Positions 25,233 to 33,841 of a stretch of 64,000 nucleotides of DNA are shown here, piece by piece. The position numbers and the translations under genes were made by a program. The notes beneath the pieces were generated by a model that searched no databases, was not told where the DNA came from, and saw only the letters and a program-made list of their open reading frames with translations. Where the stretch lies: positions 1,426,001 through 1,490,000 of the forward strand of contig NZ_CP014854.1 of the NCBI RefSeq assembly GCF_002214365.1, given 5' to 3'. The stretch is from Thermococcus celer Vu 13 = JCM 8558 (GTDB lineage: Archaea > Methanobacteriota_B > Thermococci > Thermococcales > Thermococcaceae). Each line of letters begins with the position of its first letter. Positions within the stretch are counted from its first letter, which is position 1.

Positions 25233-25923
25233 GCTCGACGACGTCGAAGGAGTTGTAGGCGAGGTCGACTATGAGCAGTTTGTTCAGGAGGGGCTCGCCG
25301 AGCCCGGTGAGCAGTTTTATCACCTCCATCGCCTGAACCGCCCCGATGACGCCGGCCGTGGCGCCGATTATCGGGAACTTCCCCTTTTTCTCCCTCACGT
25401 TCGGGAACACCTCGCGCAGGCTCCTGGTTTTTCCGGGGACTATCGTAGTCACCTGGCCGTAGGTTCCCTCCACCGCGCCGTGGACGAGTGGGATGCCCCT
25501 CTTCTGAACGTAATCGTCAAGCAGGAACCTCGTCTCGAAGTTGTCGAGGCAGTCGACCACCACATCCACATCTCTGAGAACCTCATCGACGTTCTCCGCG
25601 GTGAGCCTTCCGACGAACGTCTCTATCTCCACACCCGAGTTGAACCTCCTGAGTTTCCATTTCGCCGACAGGGGCTTGGGGTTCCTGTCGATGTCCTCCT
25701 CCCAGTGGAGTATCTGCCTGTTGAGGTTGCTGAGCTCCGGTGTCTGCTCGTCCACGAGGAGGAGCGTGCCCACTCCGGCCGCGGTGAGGTAGTAGGCAAC
25801 GGGACTCCCGAGGCCGCCGACGCCGACGACGGCAACCTTCGCCCTCCTGAGCTTCTCCTGTCCCTCGACGCCGAGGATCATCATCTGCCGGTCGTACCTC
25901 TCGAGCTCCCTCCCGCTCAGCAT
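25225..25923 (-). CDS. E1-like (MoeB/ThiF/UbaA) ubiquitin-like-protein activating enzyme
   Basis: A 232-residue member of the ThiF/MoeB/HesA family that adenylates the C-terminal glycine of a small sulfur carrier. The nucleotide motif GVGGLGSPVAYYLTAAG, the conserved ELSNLNRQILH and VDCLDNFETRFLLDDY are present. Only one cysteine remains (DCLDN): the two CxxC pairs of a zinc site found in E. coli MoeB are missing. The start (ATG 25923) lies one base after the moaD-like stop, so the carrier and its activator are co-translated. It probably serves both tungstopterin synthesis and tRNA thiolation. Confidence 0.88.
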   Translation of the reverse strand: MLSGRELERYDRQMMILGVEGQEKLRRAKVAVVGVGGLGSPVAYYLTAAGVGTLLLVDEQTPELSNLNRQILHWEEDIDRNPKPLSAKWKLRRFNSGVEIETFVGRLTAENVDEVLRDVDVVVDCLDNFETRFLLDDYVQKRGIPLVHGAVEGTYGQVTTIVPGKTRSLREVFPNVREKKGKFPIIGATAGVIGAVQAMEVIKLLTGLGEPLLNKLLIVDLAYNSFDVVELR

Positions 25924-25924
25924 C

Positions 25925-26191
25925 TCAACCACCGCTCACCGGGGGGAAGAGCGCCACTACGTCGCCGTCCTCCAGAACCTCGTCGAAGCCGACGTACCGC
26001 CCGTTTCGCGAGACGTTCACGTCCGCCAGGTCGTCGTCCTCGGCGAACACCTCGTTTTTAAGGGCTGGATGCCTCTCCCTGAGGATGTTGATGAGTTCTC
26101 CAACCGTCGTTCCCTCGGGGACCTCGAGCTCCTCCTCACCGACGCCGGCGAGGGAGCGGAAGCGCGCGAAGTAGCGGACTCTAACCTTCAT
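25925..26191 (-). CDS. moaD: MoaD/SAMP-type ubiquitin-like sulfur carrier
   Basis: An 88-residue beta-grasp protein ending in the diglycine needed for adenylation and thiocarboxylation (LFPPVSGG). The N-terminus MKVRVRYFARFRSLAGVGEEELEVPEGTTVGELI is typical of MoaD. It donates sulfur to MoaE (gene at 23807) for molybdopterin/tungstopterin, and in archaea such proteins can also be protein modifiers (SAMPs). It lies directly before the E1-like gene. Confidence 0.9.
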   Translation of the reverse strand: MKVRVRYFARFRSLAGVGEEELEVPEGTTVGELINILRERHPALKNEVFAEDDDLADVNVSRNGRYVGFDEVLEDGDVVALFPPVSGG

Positions 26192-26316
26192 TCACACCAC
26201 CCAATATAGGTTTGGAGACGGGGTTAAAAAGGGTTGCCGAGGTCCAACCCGATATCAGGGTGAGATTGAAAAACGAACCCCCGGGCAAGACCCCATGGCA
26301 AAATACCTGAAAATCG

Positions 26317-27141
26317 CTATTTTTCCAGTTCGATGCCCAGACGCTCCATCACGAGTCTCCTCTGCCATTCGGGAACGTTGGGCTTAGAAAGCTCCCTCTC
26401 CGCTTTCTCCCGATCCATGAGGCCGTAGCGAACGAGGGCGGCTATCCTCCTCTGCTCGAAACTGTGGCCGTGAACCCCCCAGTAGCGCTCCAGGGCCGGA
26501 CCGAGGACGAGGCAGTTGGTGGTGTAGCCCGGCAGCTCCGGGAACTCGAAGGGGAGCCTCTCCAGGATCTTGAGGCGTTCCTCCTCGCTCATCATGGAGA
26601 GGAGCCTCACCTGCACCACCCCACCGCTCATGACCCTGTAAGGGCGGTGACCGAAGGGGAGCTCGTGACCGGTGATGATGTATCTGTATCCTTTTTTGAT
26701 GGCGTACTTCCTCAGCTTTTCCATGGTTCGCCTGGAGCAGCGCCTGCACGGGGATTGGGCCTTGAGGAGGGCCTCGCGGAAGATGTCCGAGTAATCGTAG
26801 CGCAGAACCTTAAAAGGAACCTCCAGAGCCTCCGCCACCCGTCGGGCGTTCGCTATCGCCTCCTCAGCCATAAGTCCGTGGTCGATCATAACCGCCTCGA
26901 GCTCCGGAACGCGGTAGGCTTCCTTGGCCAGGTACAGTGTCACGACGCTGTCCTTTCCGCCGGAGTAAGCCACTACAGCTTTATCAACGTTTTTCATGAG
27001 TTCCTCGACTTCTTTCCTCACCTTTTCCCTGTCCACGGGGTGTTTTAGATAAACTTGGCACTCCCGGCAGACGGGTTTACCGTCGATAACGTCTATCTTC
27101 GCGGTCCTCTCGTCGTGAACGCAGATCGAGCACCTGAGCAT
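26317..27141 (-). CDS. TtuA/Ncs6-family tRNA sulfurtransferase
   Basis: A 274-residue N-type ATP pyrophosphatase. An N-terminal zinc finger (C4xxC7 ... CREC) is followed by the PP-loop AYSGGKDSVVTLYLA, the SPCRRCSRRTM cysteine pair and a third cysteine (TTNCLVLGPA), which in TtuA together hold a [4Fe-4S] cluster. The family thiolates tRNA uridines using a ubiquitin-like sulfur donor, matching the MoaD-like/E1-like genes next door. Unlike classical TtuA (e.g. PH0300) no C-terminal zinc finger is visible, so this may be a paralogue. Confidence 0.82.
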   Translation of the reverse strand: MLRCSICVHDERTAKIDVIDGKPVCRECQVYLKHPVDREKVRKEVEELMKNVDKAVVAYSGGKDSVVTLYLAKEAYRVPELEAVMIDHGLMAEEAIANARRVAEALEVPFKVLRYDYSDIFREALLKAQSPCRRCSRRTMEKLRKYAIKKGYRYIITGHELPFGHRPYRVMSGGVVQVRLLSMMSEEERLKILERLPFEFPELPGYTTNCLVLGPALERYWGVHGHSFEQRRIAALVRYGLMDREKAERELSKPNVPEWQRRLVMERLGIELEK

Positions 27142-27171
27142 GTTGAAAGAAAACGAGCGGAGCTTAAAAGA

Positions 27172-27864
27172 TTATTTGCGGGGTTTTGAAAAGCCCCGAC
27201 CGAGCTTCTTCGATACCTCCCCGGGTTTTTTAAGGGTCCCCTCCGCCTTTTTCTTCCCCTTTCTTAGTGTAAAGAAGCCAACCGTCGCTATGGCGTCCTT
27301 GAGGAGTATTCCGCGGTTGTTCCTCGCTATGAACCAGGCAAAGAACGACCCGAAGACGAGGCCGGAGAGCCAGAGCGACAGGATGAACGTGTTAGCGCCC
27401 ATTCCCCCGGGTTTTAAGGCCACGGAGAGGGCCTTGTAGGCCAGGGCGAAGGCGACCACGAAGAGCGTTTCGAGCAGAAGAGACAGCTTGGTGGCCTTTC
27501 CAACAACCCCGAGGACTTTGCTATCCTCCGTGTACCCCTCTATGATCCTCTGGTCGTGGAGGCCGTAGATCAACGTTTTGGCTACGTTGGCCCCTCCCCT
27601 GAAGGCGAGGAAGCCGAAGAACGCGGCGGTTATCCGGGTGGGACTCCAGCCCCAGAGCTTGAGGAACGCCCACGCACCGACGAGCACCCAGGCCAGCGTG
27701 TAAACCCTCTCGAGCCCTTTCTTTTCGTTCTCGGGAACCTCAAGGCGGAGAACCTTTCTCCAGGTTCTTCCGGTGATCCTGCCGAAGGTTCTCATCAGTG
27801 TTAACGCTATCTTGATGAGGAGAAACGTGGCCAGAAGCAGAATGGCCAGCAGCTCGCCTATCAT
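27172..27864 (-). CDS. Integral membrane protein, hypothetical
   Basis: A 230-residue protein with about five to six hydrophobic segments: an N-terminal helix (GELLAILLLATFLLIKIALTLM), further helices at VYTLAWVLVGAWAFLKLWG, ITAAFFGFLAFRGG, LSLLLETLFVVAFALAYKALS and FILSLWLSGLVFGSFFAWFIA, then a lysine-rich tail (KGKKKAEGTLKKPGE). No family recognised; it is likely Thermococcales-specific. Confidence 0.6.
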   Translation of the reverse strand: MIGELLAILLLATFLLIKIALTLMRTFGRITGRTWRKVLRLEVPENEKKGLERVYTLAWVLVGAWAFLKLWGWSPTRITAAFFGFLAFRGGANVAKTLIYGLHDQRIIEGYTEDSKVLGVVGKATKLSLLLETLFVVAFALAYKALSVALKPGGMGANTFILSLWLSGLVFGSFFAWFIARNNRGILLKDAIATVGFFTLRKGKKKAEGTLKKPGEVSKKLGRGFSKPRK

Positions 27865-27926
27865 TACGATCCCCGTGAGAGAGGTTGGGAAAAGGATAAT
27901 TAAAGGTTTGGGGTTCCGATTCCCTC

Positions 27927-28841
27927 TTATAACTCCCCCTTGTCCAGCCGTTTCCTCTTCACGGCAGGGGCAACGTCCCTGGCGACGCGCCTCGCGCTGA
28001 AGAGCGTCAGCGGATCCATGGTCCTGTAAACGGCCAGCTGACAGCCGCTTATCCTGACGTCTATGTATTCCTTCGCCCCCATCGCGGCCTTCAGGTACTC
28101 CCTTATGCTCTCGGCCCTCTCGAAGTCCAGCCCCGCCTTCCCGAGCCTCTCGACGTTCAGCTCGTGGATAGTCAGCGGCTGGAGCATCATCTCGTCCACG
28201 CCGAGGGAGGCGGCGAGTTCCGCTATCCTTGGAATGTCCTCATCGTTGATGCCGGGCATGAATATCGTCCTGACCGCGGAGCGGACGCTCTTATCCTTCC
28301 CGACTATTCTCAGGGCGTTGACAACGGCGTCGAAGGTGTCCGCGTTGGTGATCTTCAGGTGCTTCTCCCTGCTCGCCGCGTCGAGGCTTATCATGACGAG
28401 GTCGAAGTCGAGCTTCTCCCACAGCTCCTCCGTCAAAAGGGAGCCGTTCGTCTGGAGGTCGAGCCTCGCCTTTGGAAACCTCTCGCGGAGCATCCTGTTG
28501 ACCTCCACTATACGCGGGCTGAGGAGGGGTTCCCCGTACTGGGAGACGGTTATGGCGTACGGGTCTTCCCAGCCGTAGTAGCCCGGCTTTGGAACCTTCC
28601 CGAGCTTCACCGCCACGTTGGAATAGCAGAAGATGCAGTCGTGGTTGCAGGCGGGGGTGAGCTCGTAGCTCGGGTGGTGAACGGGGTTTGGGTTGCTCAG
28701 GTCGAGCCCCTGGCAGCCCTGGCAGTGAGTGGGGAACCTTAAGTCCATCACGAACTCCTTTAAGAGCCTCGCCTCCCTGTTCTCCAGAATCCGGGGCTCC
28801 ACGCCCATGCTCCTCGCGAACTCCTCCCAGCTGTACCTCAT
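27927..28841 (-). CDS. Radical SAM protein
   Basis: A 304-residue radical SAM enzyme with the motif CNHDCIFC (TPACNHDCIFCYSN) and a GEP-like QYGEPLLSP. An extra cysteine pair precedes the barrel (FPTHCQGCQGLDLSNPNP) and may bind a second cluster; one more Cys lies in ISGCQLAVY. The start ATG 28841 has GGTGA at 6 nt upstream (minus strand); the frame is open further but without a better site. Substrate unknown; it resembles the archaeal MoaA-like group in Thermococcales. Confidence 0.75.
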   Translation of the reverse strand: MRYSWEEFARSMGVEPRILENREARLLKEFVMDLRFPTHCQGCQGLDLSNPNPVHHPSYELTPACNHDCIFCYSNVAVKLGKVPKPGYYGWEDPYAITVSQYGEPLLSPRIVEVNRMLRERFPKARLDLQTNGSLLTEELWEKLDFDLVMISLDAASREKHLKITNADTFDAVVNALRIVGKDKSVRSAVRTIFMPGINDEDIPRIAELAASLGVDEMMLQPLTIHELNVERLGKAGLDFERAESIREYLKAAMGAKEYIDVRISGCQLAVYRTMDPLTLFSARRVARDVAPAVKRKRLDKGEL

Positions 28842-28887
28842 CCTCTCACCGGTTGGGGCGGAGAAGAGGAGTTTAAAAAGGTCACCC

Positions 28888-29589
28888 TCAGAGGAGTCCC
28901 TCAAGCTGGAAGCCGTCGAAGACAGGGCCGTCCCTGCAGACGAGGTATTTCCCGAGGGCGCAGGAGCCGCAGACGCCGATTCCGCACTTCATGTACCGTT
29001 CCGCGGAGACCTGGACGTTCTCGTAATCCATAACCTTCAGCACGGCTTTGAGCATCGGCTCCGGACCGCAGGCGTAGACCGTGTCAAACTCACCTTTCAT
29101 ATCCGCCAGAACCTCCGTGGGAAAGCCCTTCCTCCCGGCCGAGCCGTCGTCCGTCGTTACGATGATCTCGTCGACGTAATCGCCAACGTCCATCAGCGCC
29201 AGCTCGTCCCTTGAGCGGGCGCCGTAGATGAGCGTGATTTTCTCGAATCTCTTCCCGTACTGCATCGCGAAGGCGTAGAGGGGTGGAATCCCGATACCCC
29301 CTCCAACGAGGGCTATCCTTTTCCCTTTCGGTTCGAAACCCCGCCCGTAGGGCCCCCTTATCCAGAGGTGGTCGCCCTCGTCGAGCTCGAAGAGCCTCCC
29401 AGTAAAGGGCCCGACGCGCTTTACGACGATTGTATCCTCCCTGGCGAGGCTGAAGGGCTTCTCACCGACTCCCGGTAGCCAGACCATCACGAACTGCCCC
29501 GCTTTGAACTCGAACCTCTCATCGAAGCGGAAGGCCTTAACGTCCCTCGCGACGTCCCGGACTTCCTTAAGCGTTACCCTTTCCAGCAT
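28888..29589 (-). CDS. pyrK: Dihydroorotate dehydrogenase electron-transfer subunit PyrK
   Basis: A 233-residue FAD/NAD-binding iron-sulfur protein. It has the FAD segment KPFSLAR, the NAD-binding GGGIGIPPLYAFA, ACGPEPMLKAV and the [2Fe-2S] ligands of C..C..C..C (YMKCGIGVCGSCALGKYLVCRDGPVF). With PyrD it passes electrons from dihydroorotate to NAD+ in pyrimidine synthesis; pyrD is not in this window. The start overlaps pyrC by 23 nt on the same strand, so the two are an operon. Confidence 0.93.
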   Translation of the reverse strand: MLERVTLKEVRDVARDVKAFRFDERFEFKAGQFVMVWLPGVGEKPFSLAREDTIVVKRVGPFTGRLFELDEGDHLWIRGPYGRGFEPKGKRIALVGGGIGIPPLYAFAMQYGKRFEKITLIYGARSRDELALMDVGDYVDEIIVTTDDGSAGRKGFPTEVLADMKGEFDTVYACGPEPMLKAVLKVMDYENVQVSAERYMKCGIGVCGSCALGKYLVCRDGPVFDGFQLEGLL

Positions 29590-30799
29590 CTATCCTGACC
29601 CCCTCCGGCTTTCCCACGATTTCATCCTCCTCCATGACGACCCTTCCGTGGAGAACCGTCATCACGACCTTTCCCTTAAGTTTTTTGCCCTCCCACGGGC
29701 TCCATTTTGCCCGGGTGTAGAACTCCTCAGGTCTGACCTTCCATTCCCTTTTCAGGTCAACGACGGTGAAGTCCGCTTCCTTTCCCACTTCGAGCCCCTT
29801 GTTTCTTATCCCAAATATCCGGATAGGATTCACGTGCATCTTCTCGGCGATGTCGGGGAGTTCTATCAATCCCCTGTTCACGGCGTCGAGGAGCAGAGCG
29901 ACCTCCGTCTCCAGCCCGGGAATGCCTGCCGCCCCGTTTTCCTTGTCTTCGGGTGTGTGGGGAGCGTGGTCGCTGGCTATGATGGGGATCCTGGAGAAGC
30001 TCTCCCAGAGGGCCCTTCTCTGCTCCTCATCCCTCAGAGGGGGATAGACCTTGAGTAACGGGTTTTTCTCGTAGTCCTTTCTCGTTAAAAACAGGTGGTG
30101 GGGCGTTACCTCGAAGCTCACCCAGGGGAGGCCGGCGCTGAGTATCTCCTCTATTCCCCCGGCTGTGGATACGTGGCAGACGTTCAGGGGCTTTTTAAAC
30201 ATCTCCGCGGCCTTTAACGCCCTCTTGATCGCCCTTACCTCCGCTTCCGGTGGTCTCTCCGGGTTTCGGGCGATGACCCCGGCGTCCTCCGCGTGGACGC
30301 TCACCACCCCGGGGGCGCAGGAGTAATCGCTCTCGAAGTCCTCCGAGAACATCCCGCCCGTTGACGCACCCATGAACGCCTTGTAGAAGTCCGCTCTGGT
30401 TCTTCTCGCCTCGGTGCAGTTCCCGTTGAGGAGAAAGCCCAGGGCGTAGTCCGAGTACGCCCCCCCTCTGAATAGTTTTGCCCTCATTTTGAAGGTCCCA
30501 GAATCCATCACGGGTGGGTCCGTGTTGGGCATGTCGAAGACCGTCGTTATCCCACCGTGGATGGCGGCCATGGTCCCTGTCCGAACCGTCTCCTTGGAAC
30601 GCTGCCGGAAGTCCCTGAGGTGGACGTGGACGTCTATCAGGCCGGGAAGGATGACCTTCCCCAGGCCGGTTCTAAGGGTCTCCTCTCCCTTCAGCTCGCC
30701 CGTTGAGAGACGTACGATTCTGCCGTCAGAAACCCCTATGTTCCCTTCTACCAGTTTTCCATTCTTTAGAAATTTCCCTTTCAGGACGAGGTCGTACAT
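29567..30799 (-). CDS. pyrC: Dihydroorotase
   Basis: A 410-residue cyclic amidohydrolase, EC 3.5.2.3, of pyrimidine synthesis (type I, pyrC/allantoinase-like). The metal-binding DVHVHLRDF, the KAFMGAS lysine region, HAEDAGVIARN, NVCHVSTAGG and the SDHAPHTPEDK motif are visible. ATG 30799 is chosen (MYDLVLKGKFLKNG); the longer frame (to 30916) crosses the minus-strand TATA ACTTAAAATC near 30830. pyrK follows with a 23-nt overlap. Confidence 0.95.
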   Translation of the reverse strand: MYDLVLKGKFLKNGKLVEGNIGVSDGRIVRLSTGELKGEETLRTGLGKVILPGLIDVHVHLRDFRQRSKETVRTGTMAAIHGGITTVFDMPNTDPPVMDSGTFKMRAKLFRGGAYSDYALGFLLNGNCTEARRTRADFYKAFMGASTGGMFSEDFESDYSCAPGVVSVHAEDAGVIARNPERPPEAEVRAIKRALKAAEMFKKPLNVCHVSTAGGIEEILSAGLPWVSFEVTPHHLFLTRKDYEKNPLLKVYPPLRDEEQRRALWESFSRIPIIASDHAPHTPEDKENGAAGIPGLETEVALLLDAVNRGLIELPDIAEKMHVNPIRIFGIRNKGLEVGKEADFTVVDLKREWKVRPEEFYTRAKWSPWEGKKLKGKVVMTVLHGRVVMEEDEIVGKPEGVRIDAGKGNA

Positions 30800-31156
30800 A
30801 GTGCCCGCACGGGGGTGGGGGCCATTCGATTTTAAGTTTTTTGTTTTGTTCTTGGAGGTTACATCTGTGAAAAGCACCTCTAACGATTTTTCGGGCTTTC
30901 TTCGTGTTTGTATCAACTCCTTTGTAGGTTTTGAGTGGTTTGCTGTTTTTTACAGATGGGTGGGGGCTGTGAGGTAACACAATTGGCTCAAAGTCTTTTT
31001 GTAGCTTTATCTAAGTGGATTGGGGACACGTATCCTCTTTTTCATCGACGTTACTTTTACAGGAACGTAACCCTTAAATAGGCTTTCAATGTATATCTCC
31101 ATGCCATTGTACGCCATATGGCAACATTGCCAACAACCTGAAGGAGGCAGTGGAAT
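30800..31156. promoter_or_regulatory. Divergent intergenic region between pyrC and the ABC importer
   Basis: 357 nt without a convincing gene. The minus-strand TATA for pyrC is near 30829-30838. For the plus strand, CCTTAAATAGG at 31072-31082 fits the importer gene, with GTTAC/GTAAC inverted 5-mers around 31051-31070 and a 10-bp palindrome GCCATATGGC at 31112-31121 in the leader. AAGGAGG precedes the ATG at 31157. The part 30850-31010 is T-rich with no feature that I can name. Confidence 0.45.
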
Positions 31157-33658
31157 ATGAAGAAGGCTCTGGGATTGTTTGTTATGGGTTTGATGTTGTT
31201 TAGTATTTTTGCCGTCCACCCGGTCAGTGCGGCCGACTACACCCCCAAGGACATACCCCTGAACAGCGACCAGGCCAAGGCCCGCTTCAAGGCCGACCTC
31301 CAGTGGTACCTCAAGTACGGCCACTTCGTCATCAGCAACGGTCCGTACATGCTCGTCATGTACTCCCCGGAGAACCTTTACCTCAAGCTTGAGAAGTTCA
31401 ACGGCGCAAGGACCGTCTACACCGACACCCTTCCAAAGGACGGATACGCCGATGTTATAGAGTACCAGGGTGTTCAGAATCCTGAGAACGTTATCCTCCA
31501 GATCGCCAAGGGCGAGTACGACCTCGGTATGTTCGCATTCCCCGCTGGAAGGTACCAGGGTCTCGGTGCGGACGTTCTTGCCAATCTCAACCTTTACAAG
31601 AGTGCCAGCTCGTACAACGAGCTGACCTTCAACACCTACCACGACCCCGACAAGGATGCCCCCATAGTTACCGTCGGTGACAATGTTTACTTCAACCCGT
31701 TCGCCATCAGGGAAGTCAGGTTCGCTATGAACTACCTCATCAGCAGGGACTACATCGTCCAGAACATCTACCAGGGTAGCGGTGCCCCGATGTTTGGGTG
31801 CATCAGGCCGAGCCACCCGGCCGACAAGTACTTTGAACCGGTTTACAATGCCCTCGGTCTCAGCGGTGCCGGAAACGAGCAGCTTGCCCTCAACATCATA
31901 GACCAGGCCATGAACAAGGCCGCCCAGGAGGTTGCCAACTACGGCCACACCCTGAAGAAGCAGGACGGAATGTGGTACTTCGACGGCCAGCCGGTTACCC
32001 TCAAGTTCATCATCCGTACCGAGGACGAGAGGAAGGACATCGGTCTCTACGTTGCCGACCTCCTCGAGAAGAAGGTTGGCTTCAAGGTTGAGAGGCTTCT
32101 CTGGGACAGGCAGAAGGCCGGTCAGGTCGTCTTCGCCAAGCCCCCGAGCAACTACGAGTGGAACATCTACACCGGTGGATGGGGTACCAGCGGTATCCCG
32201 AGCGTCTGGATTGACGACTACACCGCCTGGTTCTACGCAGCCTGGTACGGGTACGTCCCCGGTGCGGTCGAGCCGAAGCACGTTAACACCGTCACCGTTG
32301 AGGACGCCCTTAAGTACATCGGCAACGGCGACGTTAACGCCGGTCTCCAGAAGATAGGGGCCGAGTACTACACGAGCGCCGACAAGCTCGGTCCGATGCT
32401 CAAGTGGACCGAGGAGGAGCTCACCTACCTGCTGACCTACTTCACCACCGAAGGTGCCAATGGAACGTCACACATCAACGGCGACCTCATCCCCGCCGAG
32501 CCGATCAAGATAACCACCAAGGAGCAGTACTGGGACCTCCAGAAGATAAGCATGCTCATAGGCATCCTCGAGAGCGAGAGGGTCTTCCTCATCGAGACCT
32601 GGGAGTTCTACCCGGCCAACAAGGAGAGGGTCGTTAAGATAACCCCCGAGGCCAGCACGGGTATCGGCCAGCGCTGGAGCGTCATGACCGCCCAGACCCC
32701 GGACAAGCACCTCAAGATCGCCCAGTTCGCCTCGACCGGTGCCATGTTCATGAGTGCATTCAACCCGGTCGGCGGTCTGAGCGACGTTTACAGCGTCCGC
32801 GTCTGGAACCTCATCAGGGATTACGGTGCCACCACCAACTTCGACGGCATAGTGGCCCCGTACAGGTGCAAGTGGCAGCTTGAGCGCGGTGAGTTCAAGG
32901 TTCCGGACGATGCGGTCATCTACAACCAGACCCAGGGCTGGATCGCGGCGAACGCCGGCAAGACCGCCAGGGTTAAGGTCAAGGTCAGCTGTGACTTCGG
33001 CGAGTGGCACAACGGTGTTAAGGGCAACATCGACGACCTCAAGTACTACGTCGCCTTCCTCTACACCTGGGCTTACAAGGACGGCGCCGACGACCCGTAC
33101 TACGATGAGAGCCTCGGTGGAACCGCCGGAACGCTCCAGAACATCCTTGGCTGGCAGTGGACTGACGACGGTTACGTTGCCTACGGTACCTACGAGCACC
33201 CGCTCGCCGACGACATGACTGCCGGCTTCTACGTGTTCTATCCGACGCTTCCGTGGGAGCTCTACTGGGCCATGGGCGAGCTCGTCGCCAACAGCAAGAA
33301 GTACGGCATCGACAAGACCTACTCCTTCAGCAGCGGTGCCGAGGGTGTCCTCTGGCTCGACCTCCTCACCAAGGAGCACGTCGACGATCTCGCCAAGGTC
33401 ATGATGAAGATCTCGGGTCTCACCATGGAAGACCTGACCAAGACCACGACGACCAGCTCACCGAGCCCCACCCAGACAACCACCAGCAGCCCAAGCCCCA
33501 CCCAGACAACCAGCTCTCCGACCCAGACAACCAGCAGCCCGGCTGAGACCACCACGACCCCGGCAGGAGGAGGAAGCAACACCACCACCTACGTCGTCGT
33601 CGGTCTGGTGATAATCATCATAGCAGGAGCCGCCTGGTGGTACTACGCCAAGAAGTGA
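31157..33658 (+). CDS. ABC transporter substrate-binding protein (Opp/Dpp family 5)
   Basis: An 833-residue extracellular solute-binding protein. Signal peptide MKKALGLFVMGLMLFSIFAVHPVSAAD, the family 5 binding domain, a Thr/Ser/Pro linker (TTTTSSPSPTQTTTSS...) and a C-terminal membrane anchor (TYVVVGLVIIIIAGAAWWYYAKK). The family binds oligopeptides or, in Thermococcales and Thermotogales, oligosaccharides such as cellobiose (CbtA), so the ligand cannot be fixed from sequence. It is highly codon-optimised (many GGT/GTT/ACC), suggesting strong expression. The permease genes follow after 183 nt with their own promoter. Confidence 0.9.
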   Translation: MKKALGLFVMGLMLFSIFAVHPVSAADYTPKDIPLNSDQAKARFKADLQWYLKYGHFVISNGPYMLVMYSPENLYLKLEKFNGARTVYTDTLPKDGYADVIEYQGVQNPENVILQIAKGEYDLGMFAFPAGRYQGLGADVLANLNLYKSASSYNELTFNTYHDPDKDAPIVTVGDNVYFNPFAIREVRFAMNYLISRDYIVQNIYQGSGAPMFGCIRPSHPADKYFEPVYNALGLSGAGNEQLALNIIDQAMNKAAQEVANYGHTLKKQDGMWYFDGQPVTLKFIIRTEDERKDIGLYVADLLEKKVGFKVERLLWDRQKAGQVVFAKPPSNYEWNIYTGGWGTSGIPSVWIDDYTAWFYAAWYGYVPGAVEPKHVNTVTVEDALKYIGNGDVNAGLQKIGAEYYTSADKLGPMLKWTEEELTYLLTYFTTEGANGTSHINGDLIPAEPIKITTKEQYWDLQKISMLIGILESERVFLIETWEFYPANKERVVKITPEASTGIGQRWSVMTAQTPDKHLKIAQFASTGAMFMSAFNPVGGLSDVYSVRVWNLIRDYGATTNFDGIVAPYRCKWQLERGEFKVPDDAVIYNQTQGWIAANAGKTARVKVKVSCDFGEWHNGVKGNIDDLKYYVAFLYTWAYKDGADDPYYDESLGGTAGTLQNILGWQWTDDGYVAYGTYEHPLADDMTAGFYVFYPTLPWELYWAMGELVANSKKYGIDKTYSFSSGAEGVLWLDLLTKEHVDDLAKVMMKISGLTMEDLTKTTTTSSPSPTQTTTSSPSPTQTTSSPTQTTSSPAETTTTPAGGGSNTTTYVVVGLVIIIIAGAAWWYYAKK

Positions 33659-33743
33659 AGTGGTTTCGTTCTTTTCCCTCTTTTTTGAGATTTTATACCC
33701 GATTTCAAGAGTCTTCGATGGATCTCCGCTCTGCGCTTCTATG

Positions 33744-33778
33744 AAAATGTGTACATTTATGCAGTAAGATATATAAAG
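33744..33778 (+). promoter_or_regulatory. Promoter of the permease/ATPase operon with a palindrome
   Basis: The TATA box ATATATAAAG (33769-33778) is preceded by an inverted repeat AAATGT-GT-ACATTT (33745-33758). The RNA start would be near 33800, about 40 nt before the first permease gene. A separate promoter here lets the substrate-binding protein be made in excess over the membrane parts. Confidence 0.6.
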
Positions 33779-33841
33779 ACAGTTTTACAATGCTGAAAAA
33801 GATACATCATCAAACAAGGCAATCTGTGAGGGGGTGAAAAA

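Noticed and set aside
30726-30980. 84-aa minus-strand frame between pyrC and the importer
   Set aside because: Overlaps the pyrC promoter and start; no start signal and no domain.
31112-31121. GCCATATGGC palindrome in the importer leader as an operator
   Set aside because: Only 10 bp, downstream of the probable RNA start; too short to claim on its own.
31007-32281. 424-aa minus-strand frame across the binding-protein gene
   Set aside because: Shadow frame; valine/leucine/aspartate-rich composition follows from the codon bias of the real gene.
33440-33575. Short repeats (AGCCCCACCCAGACAACC-like) resembling a repeat array
   Set aside because: They encode the Thr/Ser/Pro linker of the binding protein; not CRISPR, no spacers.
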